DNA of 64,000 bases from NCBI GenBank assembly GCA_000620185.1, contig JHVO01000008.1:248001-312000 (forward strand), given 5' to 3'. This stretch comes from Geodermatophilaceae bacterium URHB0062. GTDB lineage: Bacteria; Actinomycetota; Actinomycetes; Mycobacteriales; Geodermatophilaceae. Each line of letters starts with the position of its first letter. Position 1 is the stretch's first letter. The position numbers and the translations under genes were made by a program. This document shows, piece after piece, positions 1-7,687 of the stretch. The notes under the pieces were generated by a model. The model was not told the DNA's origin, ran no database searches, and saw only the letters and a list, made by a program, of their open reading frames with translations.

Positions 1-447
1 AACGGTGAGCGCCCCCGTCAGCTGGACGACCGGCGTGCCCGGTAGCGGACGCAGCGACCGGGCCATCGCGCTCACCGCGCGCGCCCACGCCAGGCCGAGC
101 ACGTCCTTGGCGGTGATCACCTCGTTGAGCAGTTCGGCCGCCGCTCGCCCGAGGTGCTCGCGCAGTGATGCCGCGTCGTCCTCGGGGGTGTCGACGACGA
201 CCGAGTGGGTCAGCTCGTACCGCTCGGCGAGCCGGGCCGACAGGTCGACGTCGATCGCTCCGTGATGCCGGATCTCGATGCGGACGAGCCCGCTGTCGCG
301 GGCCTCGTCGATGAGGCGAGCCACCTTGAAGCGGCTCAGCCCGAACTCCGCGGCCAGCTCGATCTTCGACCTGCCCTGGATGAGATGGCCCCGGGCGAGT
401 GAGGCCATCAGCACCAGATGAGCGGGCCCGGTGAACCCCTGGTCCAT
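1..447 (-). CDS. SorC-family sugar-binding transcriptional regulator, N-terminal part (runs off the window edge)
   Basis: The first 149 codons are present; the rest lies beyond position 1. Residues about 25-55 form a winged/helix-turn-helix region (KIELAAEFGLSRFKVARLID), followed by the start of the effector domain typical of SorC/DeoR-type sugar regulators (LLNEVITAKDVLGLAWARAV). The ATG at 447 has an AGGAGG ribosome site at 451-456. The gene is divergent from a polyol transport operon, so it probably responds to a sugar alcohol or its phosphate and controls that operon; this role is inferred from position. A palindrome at 458-469 abuts its ribosome site, suggesting autoregulation. Confidence 0.85.
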   Translation of the reverse strand, partial: MDQGFTGPAHLVLMASLARGHLIQGRSKIELAAEFGLSRFKVARLIDEARDSGLVRIEIRHHGAIDVDLSARLAERYELTHSVVVDTPEDDAASLREHLGRAAAELLNEVITAKDVLGLAWARAVSAMARSLRPLPGTPVVQLTGALTV

Positions 448-457
448 CCGTCCTCCT

Positions 458-562
458 GCTCATGTGAGCGCAACGTCGATGCCGTGGAAGCTTCCCTTGA
501 CGCCCGTGTAAGTCAAGTCGGAGACTCATCTCACACCTGGTAGGCACGTCGCTCATCTGAGC
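458..562. promoter_or_regulatory. Paired operator-like palindromes between SorC regulator and polyol operon
   Basis: GCTCA-TG-TGAGC at 458-469 and GCTCA-TC-TGAGC at 551-562 are two copies of the same 5+2+5 inverted repeat, 93 bp centre to centre. A degraded third copy (ACTCATCTCAC) lies at about 524-534. The first touches the regulator's ribosome site, the second sits 27 bp before the binding-protein start. A possible promoter for the operon is TTGACG (497-502) with a weak GAGACT at 521-526, which would put the start of transcription inside the third site. Binding by the divergent SorC protein is inferred. Confidence 0.55.
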
Positions 563-588
563 AGTCGGCATCGGTGGGGGGAACGACG

Positions 589-1974
589 ATGGACGCCGCC
601 TCTGGTCCTCGGCCGCGACACGGGGCACGCCGTGCCCGCCTGGTTCCAGCGCTCGCTCTCACCCTCGTGGTCAGCGGCTGCGCGGGGTGGGGTGGTGGCG
701 CGGGCGGTGGCGGGCCCAACAGCATCAACGTGCTGATGGTGAACAACCCGCAGATGGTCGATCTCCAGCAGTTGACCGCGACGAACTTCACGAAGGAGAC
801 CGGGATCTCGGTCAACTTCACCGTGCTGCCGGAGAACGACGTCCGGGACAAGATCAGCCAGGAGTTCTCGAGCCAGGCGGGTCAGTACGACGTCGCCACC
901 CTCAGCAACTTCGAGATCCCGATCTACGCCAAGAGCAAGTGGATCGCCCCGCTGGACGACTACGTCACCGCCGACACCGCGTTCGACCAGAGCGACATCC
1001 TCGCGCCGATGACGGAGTCCCTGTCCGCGGAGGGCAAGCTCTACGGGGAGCCGTTCTACGGCGAGTCGTCGTTCCTGATGTACCGCAAGGACGTGCTGAA
1101 GAAGGCCGGCATCCAGATGCCGGCGAAACCCACCTGGCAGCAGGTGGCCGACATCGCGGCGAAGGTCGACGGCGCCGAACCGGGCATGGCCGGGATCTGC
1201 CTGCGCGGCCAGCCCGGCTGGGGCCAGCTCTTCGCCCCGCTGACCACGGTGGTGAACACCTTCGGCGGCACGTGGTTCACCAAGGACTGGCAGGCCGAGG
1301 TCGACGGCGAGGGCTTCCGCAAGGCCACGGACTTCTACGTCGCCCTCGTCCGGGCGCACGGCGAGACCGGTGCGCCCCAGGCGGGCTTCACGGAGTGCCT
1401 GAACAACCTCATCCAGGGCAACGCCGCCATGTGGTACGACGCGACCTCCGCGGCGGGCTCGCTGGAGGCCAAGGACTCGCCGGTGCGCGGGAAGATCGGC
1501 TACGCCGCCGCCCCCGTGGTGAAGACCGACTACTCCGGCTGGCTCTACGCCTGGTCGTGGAGCATCCAGCAGGCCAGCACGAAGAAGGACAACGCCTGGA
1601 AGTTCATCTCGTGGGCCTCCGGCAAGAAGTACGAGGAACTCGTCGGCTCCGAGCTCGGCTGGTCCCGGGTGCCGGCGGGTAAGCGCGCCTCCACCTACGA
1701 GAACCCCGACTACCTCAAGGAGGCGTCGGCGTTCGCCCGGCCCACGCTCGAGGCCATCAAGAACGCCGATCCGAACGACCCTGGCGTCCAGCCGCGCCCG
1801 GCGCCGGGCATCCAGTTCGTCGGCATCCCGGAGTTCCCCGACCTCGGGACCCAGGTGTCGCAGGAGGTCAGCTCGGCGATCGCCGGCCAGACCACGGTCC
1901 ACGACGCGCTCGAACGGGGACAGAAGCTCGCGGACGACGTCGCCGCGCGTTACCGCGACCGGGAGCAGAAGTGA
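589..1974 (+). CDS. ABC transporter substrate-binding lipoprotein, polyol (sorbitol/mannitol) type
   Basis: A 461-residue extracytoplasmic solute-binding protein (family 1). The N-terminus is Arg-rich, then hydrophobic, and ends in a lipobox VVSGC with the lipidated Cys at about residue 31, so it is a membrane-anchored receptor. The ATG at 589 is preferred over an in-frame GTG at 574 because GGGGGA at 576-581 is correctly placed for it. It starts a tightly packed operon with two permeases and two polyol dehydrogenases, which points to a sugar alcohol as the ligand (compare SmoE/MtlE); the exact ligand is inferred from those dehydrogenases. Expression is probably controlled by the divergent SorC regulator. 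Confidence 0.85.
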   Translation: MDAASGPRPRHGARRARLVPALALTLVVSGCAGWGGGAGGGGPNSINVLMVNNPQMVDLQQLTATNFTKETGISVNFTVLPENDVRDKISQEFSSQAGQYDVATLSNFEIPIYAKSKWIAPLDDYVTADTAFDQSDILAPMTESLSAEGKLYGEPFYGESSFLMYRKDVLKKAGIQMPAKPTWQQVADIAAKVDGAEPGMAGICLRGQPGWGQLFAPLTTVVNTFGGTWFTKDWQAEVDGEGFRKATDFYVALVRAHGETGAPQAGFTECLNNLIQGNAAMWYDATSAAGSLEAKDSPVRGKIGYAAAPVVKTDYSGWLYAWSWSIQQASTKKDNAWKFISWASGKKYEELVGSELGWSRVPAGKRASTYENPDYLKEASAFARPTLEAIKNADPNDPGVQPRPAPGIQFVGIPEFPDLGTQVSQEVSSAIAGQTTVHDALERGQKLADDVAARYRDREQK

Positions 1975-2969
1975 CCGACGAGACGACAGATCGGAAGGCG
2001 GTGGCGATGAGCACGACGCTGGAACGCGCCCCTGGCGGCCCGCCCCAGACGCCGGAGGTCCGCTCGGACGGAGCGCTGCGCCGCTCGAGCGACTGGGCCC
2101 GCCGAGCTCCTCTGCTGCCGGCTCTGATCTTCACGATCGTGATCACGCAGCTGCCGTTCGTGGCGACGCTGGTCATCTCGTTCATGAACTGGAACGCCTA
2201 CTACCCGGACGAGATCGGGTTCGCGGGCATCGACAACTACGTGTCGGTGCTGACCGACGAGAACATCCGCCACTCGATCATCGTGACCATCGAGATGACC
2301 GTCGTCGTCGTCCTCGTCAGCCTGCTGCTCGGCATGGGGATCGCGCTGCTGCTGGACCGGAAGTTCCGCGGCCGCGGCATCGTCCGCACGATGATGATCA
2401 CGCCGTTCCTCATCGTTCCGGTGGCCGCCGCGCTGGTGTGGAAGCACGCGCTCTACAACCCGGAGTACGGCCTGCTCAACGGCGCGCTCACCTGGCTGTG
2501 GGGCCTCTTCGGCTCGGACAACCCGCCGCAGCCGGACTGGATCACCCAGGCTCCGCTGCTCTCCATCGAGGTCGCGCTGATCTGGCAGTGGACCCCGTTC
2601 ATGATGCTGATCCTGCTCGCGGGCCTGCAGAGCCGGCCGCTGGACGTCATCGAGGCGGCGAACCTCGACGGGGCGAGTGCGTGGCAGATCTTCCGTTACA
2701 TGACGTTCCCGCACTTGCGCCAGTACCTCGAACTGGGCGGGCTGCTGGGTGCGATCTACATCGTCCAGAACTTCGACTACGTCTTCACCATCACGTCCGG
2801 CGGGCTGGGCACCGCGAACCTGCCGTACACGATCTACCAGCTCTTCTACCAGGCCCATGACTACGGCCGGGCCTCCGCCACAGGGGTGGTCGTCGTCATC
2901 GGCACGATCATCATCGCCACGCTGGCGCTGCGGACGGTGTCGTCGCTGTTCCGAGAGGAGACCCGATGA
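1971..2969 (+). CDS. Sugar ABC transporter permease (first)
   Basis: A six-helix inner-membrane permease of the MalF type, 332 residues from the GTG at 1971, which overlaps the stop of the binding protein (GTGA). An ATG at 2007 with GGAAGG before it is an alternative start giving 320 residues. The EAA loop that docks the ATPase is visible near residue 228 (EAANLDGASAWQIF). It pairs with the next gene to form the membrane channel. No ATP-binding subunit is encoded in the operon, so a shared MsiK/MsmK-type ATPase elsewhere is presumed, as in other actinobacterial sugar importers. Confidence 0.9.
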   Translation: MTDETTDRKAVAMSTTLERAPGGPPQTPEVRSDGALRRSSDWARRAPLLPALIFTIVITQLPFVATLVISFMNWNAYYPDEIGFAGIDNYVSVLTDENIRHSIIVTIEMTVVVVLVSLLLGMGIALLLDRKFRGRGIVRTMMITPFLIVPVAAALVWKHALYNPEYGLLNGALTWLWGLFGSDNPPQPDWITQAPLLSIEVALIWQWTPFMMLILLAGLQSRPLDVIEAANLDGASAWQIFRYMTFPHLRQYLELGGLLGAIYIVQNFDYVFTITSGGLGTANLPYTIYQLFYQAHDYGRASATGVVVVIGTIIIATLALRTVSSLFREETR

Positions 2970-3859
2970 GCGCGACCACCGATGTGGGGCCGGTGCCGGC
3001 GACCCGCACGCAGCAGGGGGCGCCGCGGAGGAAGCGGCGGGAACGAGGGAACTTCGGCCTCGCCCTGGCCGCGTGGGTGATCGGCTTCCTGTTCGTGGTG
3101 CCGGTGCTGTGGATGGTGCTGACCTCCTTCCACAGCGAGGCCGACGCGGCCACCAACCCGCCGTCCCTGGCGGCGCCGCTGACCCTGGAGGGCTACCGGA
3201 ACTTCTTCGGTGCGGGCGGAGGGCCGAGCCCCTGGCCGTCGCTGGCCAACTCCCTCACCGCCAGCGTGCTGTCCACCGTCCTGGTGCTCCTGCTGGCGAT
3301 CCCGGCCGCCTACGCCCTGTCGATCAAGCCGGTCCGCAAGTGGACCGACGTGATGTTCTTCTTCCTCTCCACGAAGATGCTGCCCCTCGTCGCAGGCCTG
3401 CTCCCGATCTACCTGTTCGCCCAGGTGAGCGGCCTGCTGGACAACATCTGGCTGCTGATCGTGCTCTACACGTCGATGAACCTGCCGATCGCCGTGTGGA
3501 TGATGCGGTCCTTCCTCGCGGAGGTGCCCGTGGAGATGCTCGAGGCGGCGTCCATGGACGGCGCGAACCTGACCAGGACCCTGAGCCAGATCGTCGCGCC
3601 CGTCGTCGCGCCCGGGATCGCGGCGACGTCGCTGATCTGCTTCATCTTCTCCTGGAACGAACTGCTGATGGCCCGCACGCTCACCGCGACCGTCGCGCAG
3701 ACGGCGCCGGTGTACCTCACCGGGTTCGTCACCAGCCAGGGGCTGTTCCTCGCCAAGGTCTGCGCGGCCGCGTTCGTGGTCTCCCTACCGGTGCTGATCG
3801 CGGGGTTCGCCGCCCAGGACAAGCTGGTCCAGGGCCTCTCCCTCGGCGCGGTCAAATGA
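2966..3859 (+). CDS. Sugar ABC transporter permease (second)
   Basis: MalG-type permease of 297 residues, start ATG overlapping the stop of the previous permease (ATGA at 2966-2969), so the two are translationally coupled. Several membrane helices are clear (for example LAAWVIGFLFVVPVLWMVL near the N-terminus), and the EAA loop occurs near residue 193 (EAASMDGANLTRTL). Forms the transmembrane heterodimer with the first permease for uptake of a sugar alcohol. Confidence 0.9.
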   Translation: MSATTDVGPVPATRTQQGAPRRKRRERGNFGLALAAWVIGFLFVVPVLWMVLTSFHSEADAATNPPSLAAPLTLEGYRNFFGAGGGPSPWPSLANSLTASVLSTVLVLLLAIPAAYALSIKPVRKWTDVMFFFLSTKMLPLVAGLLPIYLFAQVSGLLDNIWLLIVLYTSMNLPIAVWMMRSFLAEVPVEMLEAASMDGANLTRTLSQIVAPVVAPGIAATSLICFIFSWNELLMARTLTATVAQTAPVYLTGFVTSQGLFLAKVCAAAFVVSLPVLIAGFAAQDKLVQGLSLGAVK

Positions 3860-3923
3860 GTGCAGGGTCGGCCCCGGTCCCGGAGGCCGTGCACGCGACC
3901 GGGCGACGGGAGGCAGGTCGGTC

Positions 3924-4937
3924 ATGAGGGCGGCCGTTCTCCACGGACCCGGGAAGGTGGTCATCGAGGAGCGGCCGATCCCGCGGCCGGATCCGGCAGA
4001 ACTCGTGGTGCGCACACGTGCGGTCGGGGTGTGCGGCTCGGACACCCACTACTACGACCACGGTCGCATCGGGAGCTTCGTGGTCGAGGAACCCCTGGTG
4101 CTGGGCCATGAGGCGGCCGGGGAAGTGGCCGAGATCGGGGCGGGAGTGACCCGCGTGGCGGTCGGCCAGCGCGTCTCGGTCGAGCCCGGTGTGCCCGACA
4201 TGTCCTGCCGGCAATGCCTCTCGGGGCGCTACAACCTGTGCCCGAACATGCGGTTCTTCGCCACGCCGCCGATAGATGGAGCGTTCGCGGAATACGTGGT
4301 CGTCCACGAGGCCTTCGCCCACCCGGTGCCGGATGTCATCGGCGACGATGCCGCGGCCCTGCTCGAGCCGCTGTCCGTCGGCCTGTGGGCCTGCATGAAA
4401 GGCCACGTCACCGCCGCCTCGCGTGTGCTCGTCACCGGTGCCGGACCGATCGGGCTCGTGGCCGTGCAGGCGGCCCTGGCGTTCGGGGCGACGGACGTGA
4501 TCGTGTCCGACGTCAATCCCGCACGTCTGGCGCTGGCCCGGGAACTCGGCGCGACCGAGACGATCGATGCACGGCACGAGGGTGTGGCGCAGTTGGAGCG
4601 CCCGCCCGACGTCCTCCTCGAGTGCTCCGGCCACCCGCCGGCCATCCGCGAGGCGATCGGCGCCCTGGACCGGGCCGGCCGTGCGGTTCTCGTCGGGATG
4701 GGTGGGGACGAGGTGTCCCTGCCGCTGTCGGTGGTGCAGGAGCGGGAGATCGAACTGACCGGCACGTTCCGCTACGCCGGGACCTGGCCCACGGCGATCG
4801 CGCTCGTCGCCTCCGGTCGCATCGATCTCGACCGCATGGTCACCGGCACGTACCGGCTCGACCAGACCGAGGACGCGTTGACGGCCGGGCGGCGAGATGC
4901 GGGCACCGTCAAGGTCGTCGTCCATCCTCAGACCTGA
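3924..4937 (+). CDS. Zinc-dependent polyol dehydrogenase (sorbitol/L-iditol/xylitol dehydrogenase-like, MDR family)
   Basis: A 337-residue medium-chain dehydrogenase that oxidises a sugar alcohol to a ketose with NAD. Catalytic zinc ligands are seen as Cys37 (GVCGSD) and His62-Glu63 (GHE). The Rossmann fold begins near residue 170 (VTGAGPIGLVAVQ). The structural-zinc lobe is incomplete: MSCRQCLSGRYNLC keeps three cysteines, and the usual first one is replaced by Asp, so this second zinc may be weak or absent, as in many sorbitol dehydrogenases. The ATG at 3924 follows GGAGGCAGG. It lies 64 bp after the permease and most likely acts on the imported polyol. Confidence 0.87.
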   Translation: MRAAVLHGPGKVVIEERPIPRPDPAELVVRTRAVGVCGSDTHYYDHGRIGSFVVEEPLVLGHEAAGEVAEIGAGVTRVAVGQRVSVEPGVPDMSCRQCLSGRYNLCPNMRFFATPPIDGAFAEYVVVHEAFAHPVPDVIGDDAAALLEPLSVGLWACMKGHVTAASRVLVTGAGPIGLVAVQAALAFGATDVIVSDVNPARLALARELGATETIDARHEGVAQLERPPDVLLECSGHPPAIREAIGALDRAGRAVLVGMGGDEVSLPLSVVQEREIELTGTFRYAGTWPTAIALVASGRIDLDRMVTGTYRLDQTEDALTAGRRDAGTVKVVVHPQT

Positions 4938-4952
4938 GACTGCTCGGAATCC

Positions 4953-4966
4953 GCGTGAACTCACGC
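4953..4966. promoter_or_regulatory. Short palindrome in the gap before the mannitol dehydrogenase
   Basis: GCGTGA-AC-TCACGC is a perfect 6-bp inverted repeat with a 2-bp centre, within the 123 bp between the two dehydrogenase genes. Its half-sites are the reverse of those upstream of the operon, so it is probably not a site for the same regulator. It could be an operator or a weak processing hairpin. Nothing else is recognisable in this gap. Confidence 0.25.
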
Positions 4967-5060
4967 CGGCGGGGGCACCGTCGTTCGCCGACGTCGCACC
5001 TTCTGGCACACGACACGGTGACCGGGCGCCCGGAACACCGCCGACCCTGCGGAGGACCAC

Positions 5061-6539
5061 ATGCCGCCCCTCGACACGACGACGCTCTCCTCACTGGACG
5101 GCGCGGTCCCGACGCCGACCTACGACCGGAGCCGGGTGCGGACGGGCATCGTGCACATCGGCGTGGGCGGCTTCCACCGCGCTCACCAGGCCATGTATGT
5201 CGACCGCCTGCTCGAGCAGGGCAAGGCGGAGGAGTGGGGGATCTGCGGTGTCGGCGTCCTGCCGTCGGACCGCCGCATGGCCGAGGTGATGGCGGCCCAG
5301 GACGGCCTCTACACCCTGGTGGTGAAGCACTCCGACGGAACGCTCGAGCCGCGCGTCGTGGGGTCCATCGTCGAGTACCTGCTCGCGCCGGACGACCCGG
5401 AGGCGGTCATCGAGAAGTTGGCCTCCGAGTCCACGCGGATCGTCACGCTGACCGTGACGGAGGGCGGCTACAACTTCTCGCCGGTGACCGGGGAGTTCGA
5501 CGCCACCGCCCCCGACGTCGTGGCGGACCTCCAGCCGGGTGCGGTGCCGACGACGACCTTCGGGCTGGTCACCGAAGCCCTTGCCCGCCGCCGTCAGCGG
5601 GGGCTGGCGCCGTTCACCGTCGCGACGTGCGACAACATCCAGGGCAACGGCGACGTCGCTCGACGCAGCTTCACCGCCTTCGCGCGCCTGCGGGACCCCG
5701 AGCTGGGGGAGTGGATGGAGCGGGAGGTTCCCTTCCCCAACTCGATGGTCGACCGGATCACCCCCGCGACCACGGACGAGGACCGGGAGGAGCTCCGCCA
5801 GAACTTCGGCATCGACGACGGGTGGCCGGTGGTGTGCGAGCCGTTCACGCAGTGGGTGCTCGAGGACAGGTTCGGCCTGGGCCGCCCACCGCTGGAGGAC
5901 GCCGGCGTGCAGGTCGTCGAGGACGTCGAGCCCTACGAGCTGATGAAGCTGCGCCTGCTCAACGCCGGTCACCAGGGGCTCGCCTACCTCGGCCACCTCG
6001 CGGGCTACCGGCTCGTCCACGACGCGGCGCAGGATCCGCTGTTCCAGCAGTTCCTGCTCGGCTACATGGAGGAGGAGGCCACCCCCACGCTCCAGCCGGT
6101 GCCGGGCATCGACCTCGACCACTACCGGCGGGACCTGATCGCCCGCTTCGGCAACCCCGCCATCCGCGACACGCTGGCCCGGCTGGCCTTCGACGGTTCC
6201 GAGCGGCTGCCCAAGTGGCTCCTCCCGGTCATCCGGCAGAACCTGGCCACCGGAGGCGAGGTGCGCCGGTCCATCCTGGTCGTCGCGGGCTGGGCGCGGT
6301 ACTGCGAGGCGGTGGACGAGGAGGGCCAGCCGGTCGACATCGCCGACCGGCGGCGGGACCGCCTGATGGCGAACGCTTCCAGGCAGCGCGACGAACCGCT
6401 TGCCTTCATCGCCGACCGGGAGCTGTTCGGCGACCTCGTGGACGACGAGCGCTTCACGTCGCTCTACCGCGAGGCGCTGGCATCGCTGCACGAACGCGGG
6501 GCCCGGGCCACCCTGACAGCCGCCGTGGAGGACTCCTAG
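5061..6539 (+). CDS. Mannitol dehydrogenase family protein (polyol 2-dehydrogenase)
   Basis: A 492-residue long-chain dehydrogenase/reductase that interconverts mannitol, arabinitol or a similar polyol and its ketose with NAD. The N-terminal motif VGVGGFHRAHQAMYVD fits the Rossmann domain, and the catalytic set KLRLLNAGHQ gives Lys296, Asn301 and His304, matching Lys295/Asn300/His303 of the Pseudomonas fluorescens mannitol 2-dehydrogenase. TCDNIQGNG supplies the other conserved Asn. Start ATG at 5061 follows GGAGGACCAC. It is the last gene of the polyol operon, and a stem-loop follows at 6563-6600. Confidence 0.92.
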   Translation: MPPLDTTTLSSLDGAVPTPTYDRSRVRTGIVHIGVGGFHRAHQAMYVDRLLEQGKAEEWGICGVGVLPSDRRMAEVMAAQDGLYTLVVKHSDGTLEPRVVGSIVEYLLAPDDPEAVIEKLASESTRIVTLTVTEGGYNFSPVTGEFDATAPDVVADLQPGAVPTTTFGLVTEALARRRQRGLAPFTVATCDNIQGNGDVARRSFTAFARLRDPELGEWMEREVPFPNSMVDRITPATTDEDREELRQNFGIDDGWPVVCEPFTQWVLEDRFGLGRPPLEDAGVQVVEDVEPYELMKLRLLNAGHQGLAYLGHLAGYRLVHDAAQDPLFQQFLLGYMEEEATPTLQPVPGIDLDHYRRDLIARFGNPAIRDTLARLAFDGSERLPKWLLPVIRQNLATGGEVRRSILVVAGWARYCEAVDEEGQPVDIADRRRDRLMANASRQRDEPLAFIADRELFGDLVDDERFTSLYREALASLHERGARATLTAAVEDS

Positions 6540-6562
6540 GGCTCGGTGCCCTGACGGCGATG

Positions 6563-6600
6563 AGTCCGCACGAGCCGGCGTAAACCTGCTCGTGGGGACT
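6563..6600. terminator. Stem-loop after the polyol operon
   Basis: A 13-bp stem with one mismatch (AGTCCGCACGAGC, 6563-6575, with GCTCGTGGGGACT, 6588-6600) around a 12-nt loop. There is no T-run, as is common for terminators in GC-rich actinobacteria. It marks the boundary between the polyol operon and the repeat-bounded accessory block. Confidence 0.5.
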
Positions 6601-6616
6601 CACCGCGGGGGTGGGA

Positions 6617-6940
6617 TCAGATGTCGTAGTACAGGCTGAACGGGGACAGTGCGCTCGATCAGCTCCGCATCTCTATTGATCAGAGCATCTTTCGCCGGGG
6701 GGCGCGGCAGCACCGTAGGTGCTGATTCGGCCCTCCTTCCAGAGGGCATGCGACCAGCCGAGTGCGAAGCCGGATGTCTGTCGGTCACGGCCAGAACCTA
6801 GATCAACTTCCGGACGGCTGTGGATCGTCTGGGGTGACCGGCCCTGGGGGCAGCCGCACGAGCTCGACGGGTGGGCCTGCCAGACTCGCGAGGGCCCTTC
6901 GATACAGGGCCGCCGGCCGGCGGCGGAACTGCGCGCATCA
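6617..6940 (+). repeat. Copy 1 of a ~320-390 bp imperfect direct repeat starting with a glnA 3'-end sequence
   Basis: From ATCAGATGTCGTAGTACAGG the sequence is colinear with 11997-12390. Shared blocks include GGCAGCACCGTAGGTGCTGA, GCCGGATGTCTGTCGGTCAC and CCAGAACCTAGATCAACT, with a roughly 60-bp insertion only in copy 2. The first 17 bases are the reverse complement of the glnA tail (14079-14095); read on the minus strand the repeat ends in ...FSLYYDI-stop, where glnA ends ...FAMYYDI-stop. Homology fades near 6940, where a LuxR remnant begins. No convincing gene is seen inside it. Interpreted as the outer end of an inserted unit. Confidence 0.75.
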
Positions 6941-7157
6941 GGGGCGACGGCTCGGAAGCGTGACACGTCGACCCCGACAAAGCTCACGCCGATGGAGCGT
7001 CAGCTGGCGCAGCTGGTCAGCCAGGGGGATGTCCCACAAGGAGGTCGCCGCTCAGTGCTGGGTCTCCTCACGCACGGTCGAGCTCCATCTCCGCAAGGTC
7101 TTCACGAAGACGGGCGTCACCTCGCGCGGAGCATCGGCGCTACTCGACCTCAGCTAG
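6921..7157 (+). pseudogene. LuxR-type regulator, C-terminal HTH remnant with a frameshift
   Basis: Two frames together give the end of a LuxR-family regulator. One frame reads AAELRASGATARKRDTSTP followed by LTPMERQLAQLVSQG. The next frame continues with MSHKEVAAQCWVSSRTVE and LHLRKVFTKTGVTSRG, ending at the TAG at 7155-7157. The switch falls in a run of five G at about 7024-7028, where one extra G breaks the frame. The N-terminal receiver or ATPase part is absent. It is a decayed fragment carried at the inner edge of the repeat. Confidence 0.7.
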
Positions 7158-7270
7158 TTTCGCGCCAGCCAACGTTCGCCCGTTCGATGGCGCACGCGGC
7201 CGGGGCGATCCCGCGTGCGCCCATCGCATGGAGTCGCCTCTGGGCGGCCGCACGATGCCATGATGCGACG

Positions 7271-7576
7271 ATGCTCGAGCTCCGGCCCACGTGCGAGAAC
7301 TGCAACCGCCCGCTTCCGCGCGACGCACCTGAGGCGATGATCTGCACGATCGAGTGCACGTTCTGCCGCGACTGCGTCGACACGGTCCTGTCGAATGTGT
7401 GCCCGAACTGTGCTGGCGGCTTCGAACGGCGGCCCGTCCGGCCCGCGCACGCGTGGGTCGAGGGCGCGCCCCAGTTCCCGCCGCCCTCGACGCTGGTGGT
7501 CCACAAGCCGGTCGACCCCGCGACTCACGCGGCTCTGATCGCCTCGATCGGCGGGCGGTCCCCCTCGCAGCGCTGA
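7271..7576 (+). CDS. DUF1272 domain-containing small zinc-ribbon-like protein
   Basis: A 101-residue protein whose first 50 residues match the DUF1272 pattern: MLELRPTCENCNRPLP, then ECTFCRDC and CPNCAGGFERRP. Four CxxC-type pairs suggest a metal-binding (zinc) fold; function is unknown. The C-terminal half is longer and more Pro-rich than the usual short form of the family. No good ribosome site precedes the ATG at 7271. It is the only intact plus-strand gene in the first accessory unit. Confidence 0.75.
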   Translation: MLELRPTCENCNRPLPRDAPEAMICTIECTFCRDCVDTVLSNVCPNCAGGFERRPVRPAHAWVEGAPQFPPPSTLVVHKPVDPATHAALIASIGGRSPSQR

Positions 7577-7687
7577 CACCGTGCGCAGTGTCCGGCGCTC
7601 CACGTGGAAGCCCGCCACGGTCATGACGGCGATGAGGGCCGGGCAGCACCCGCAGCAGGCCGAGGTAGGCGAGGGTTACGGCGAGGG

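Noticed and set aside
5091-6491. Long minus-strand frame opposite the mannitol dehydrogenase
   Set aside because: Antisense shadow of a complete enzyme; no domain or ribosome site.
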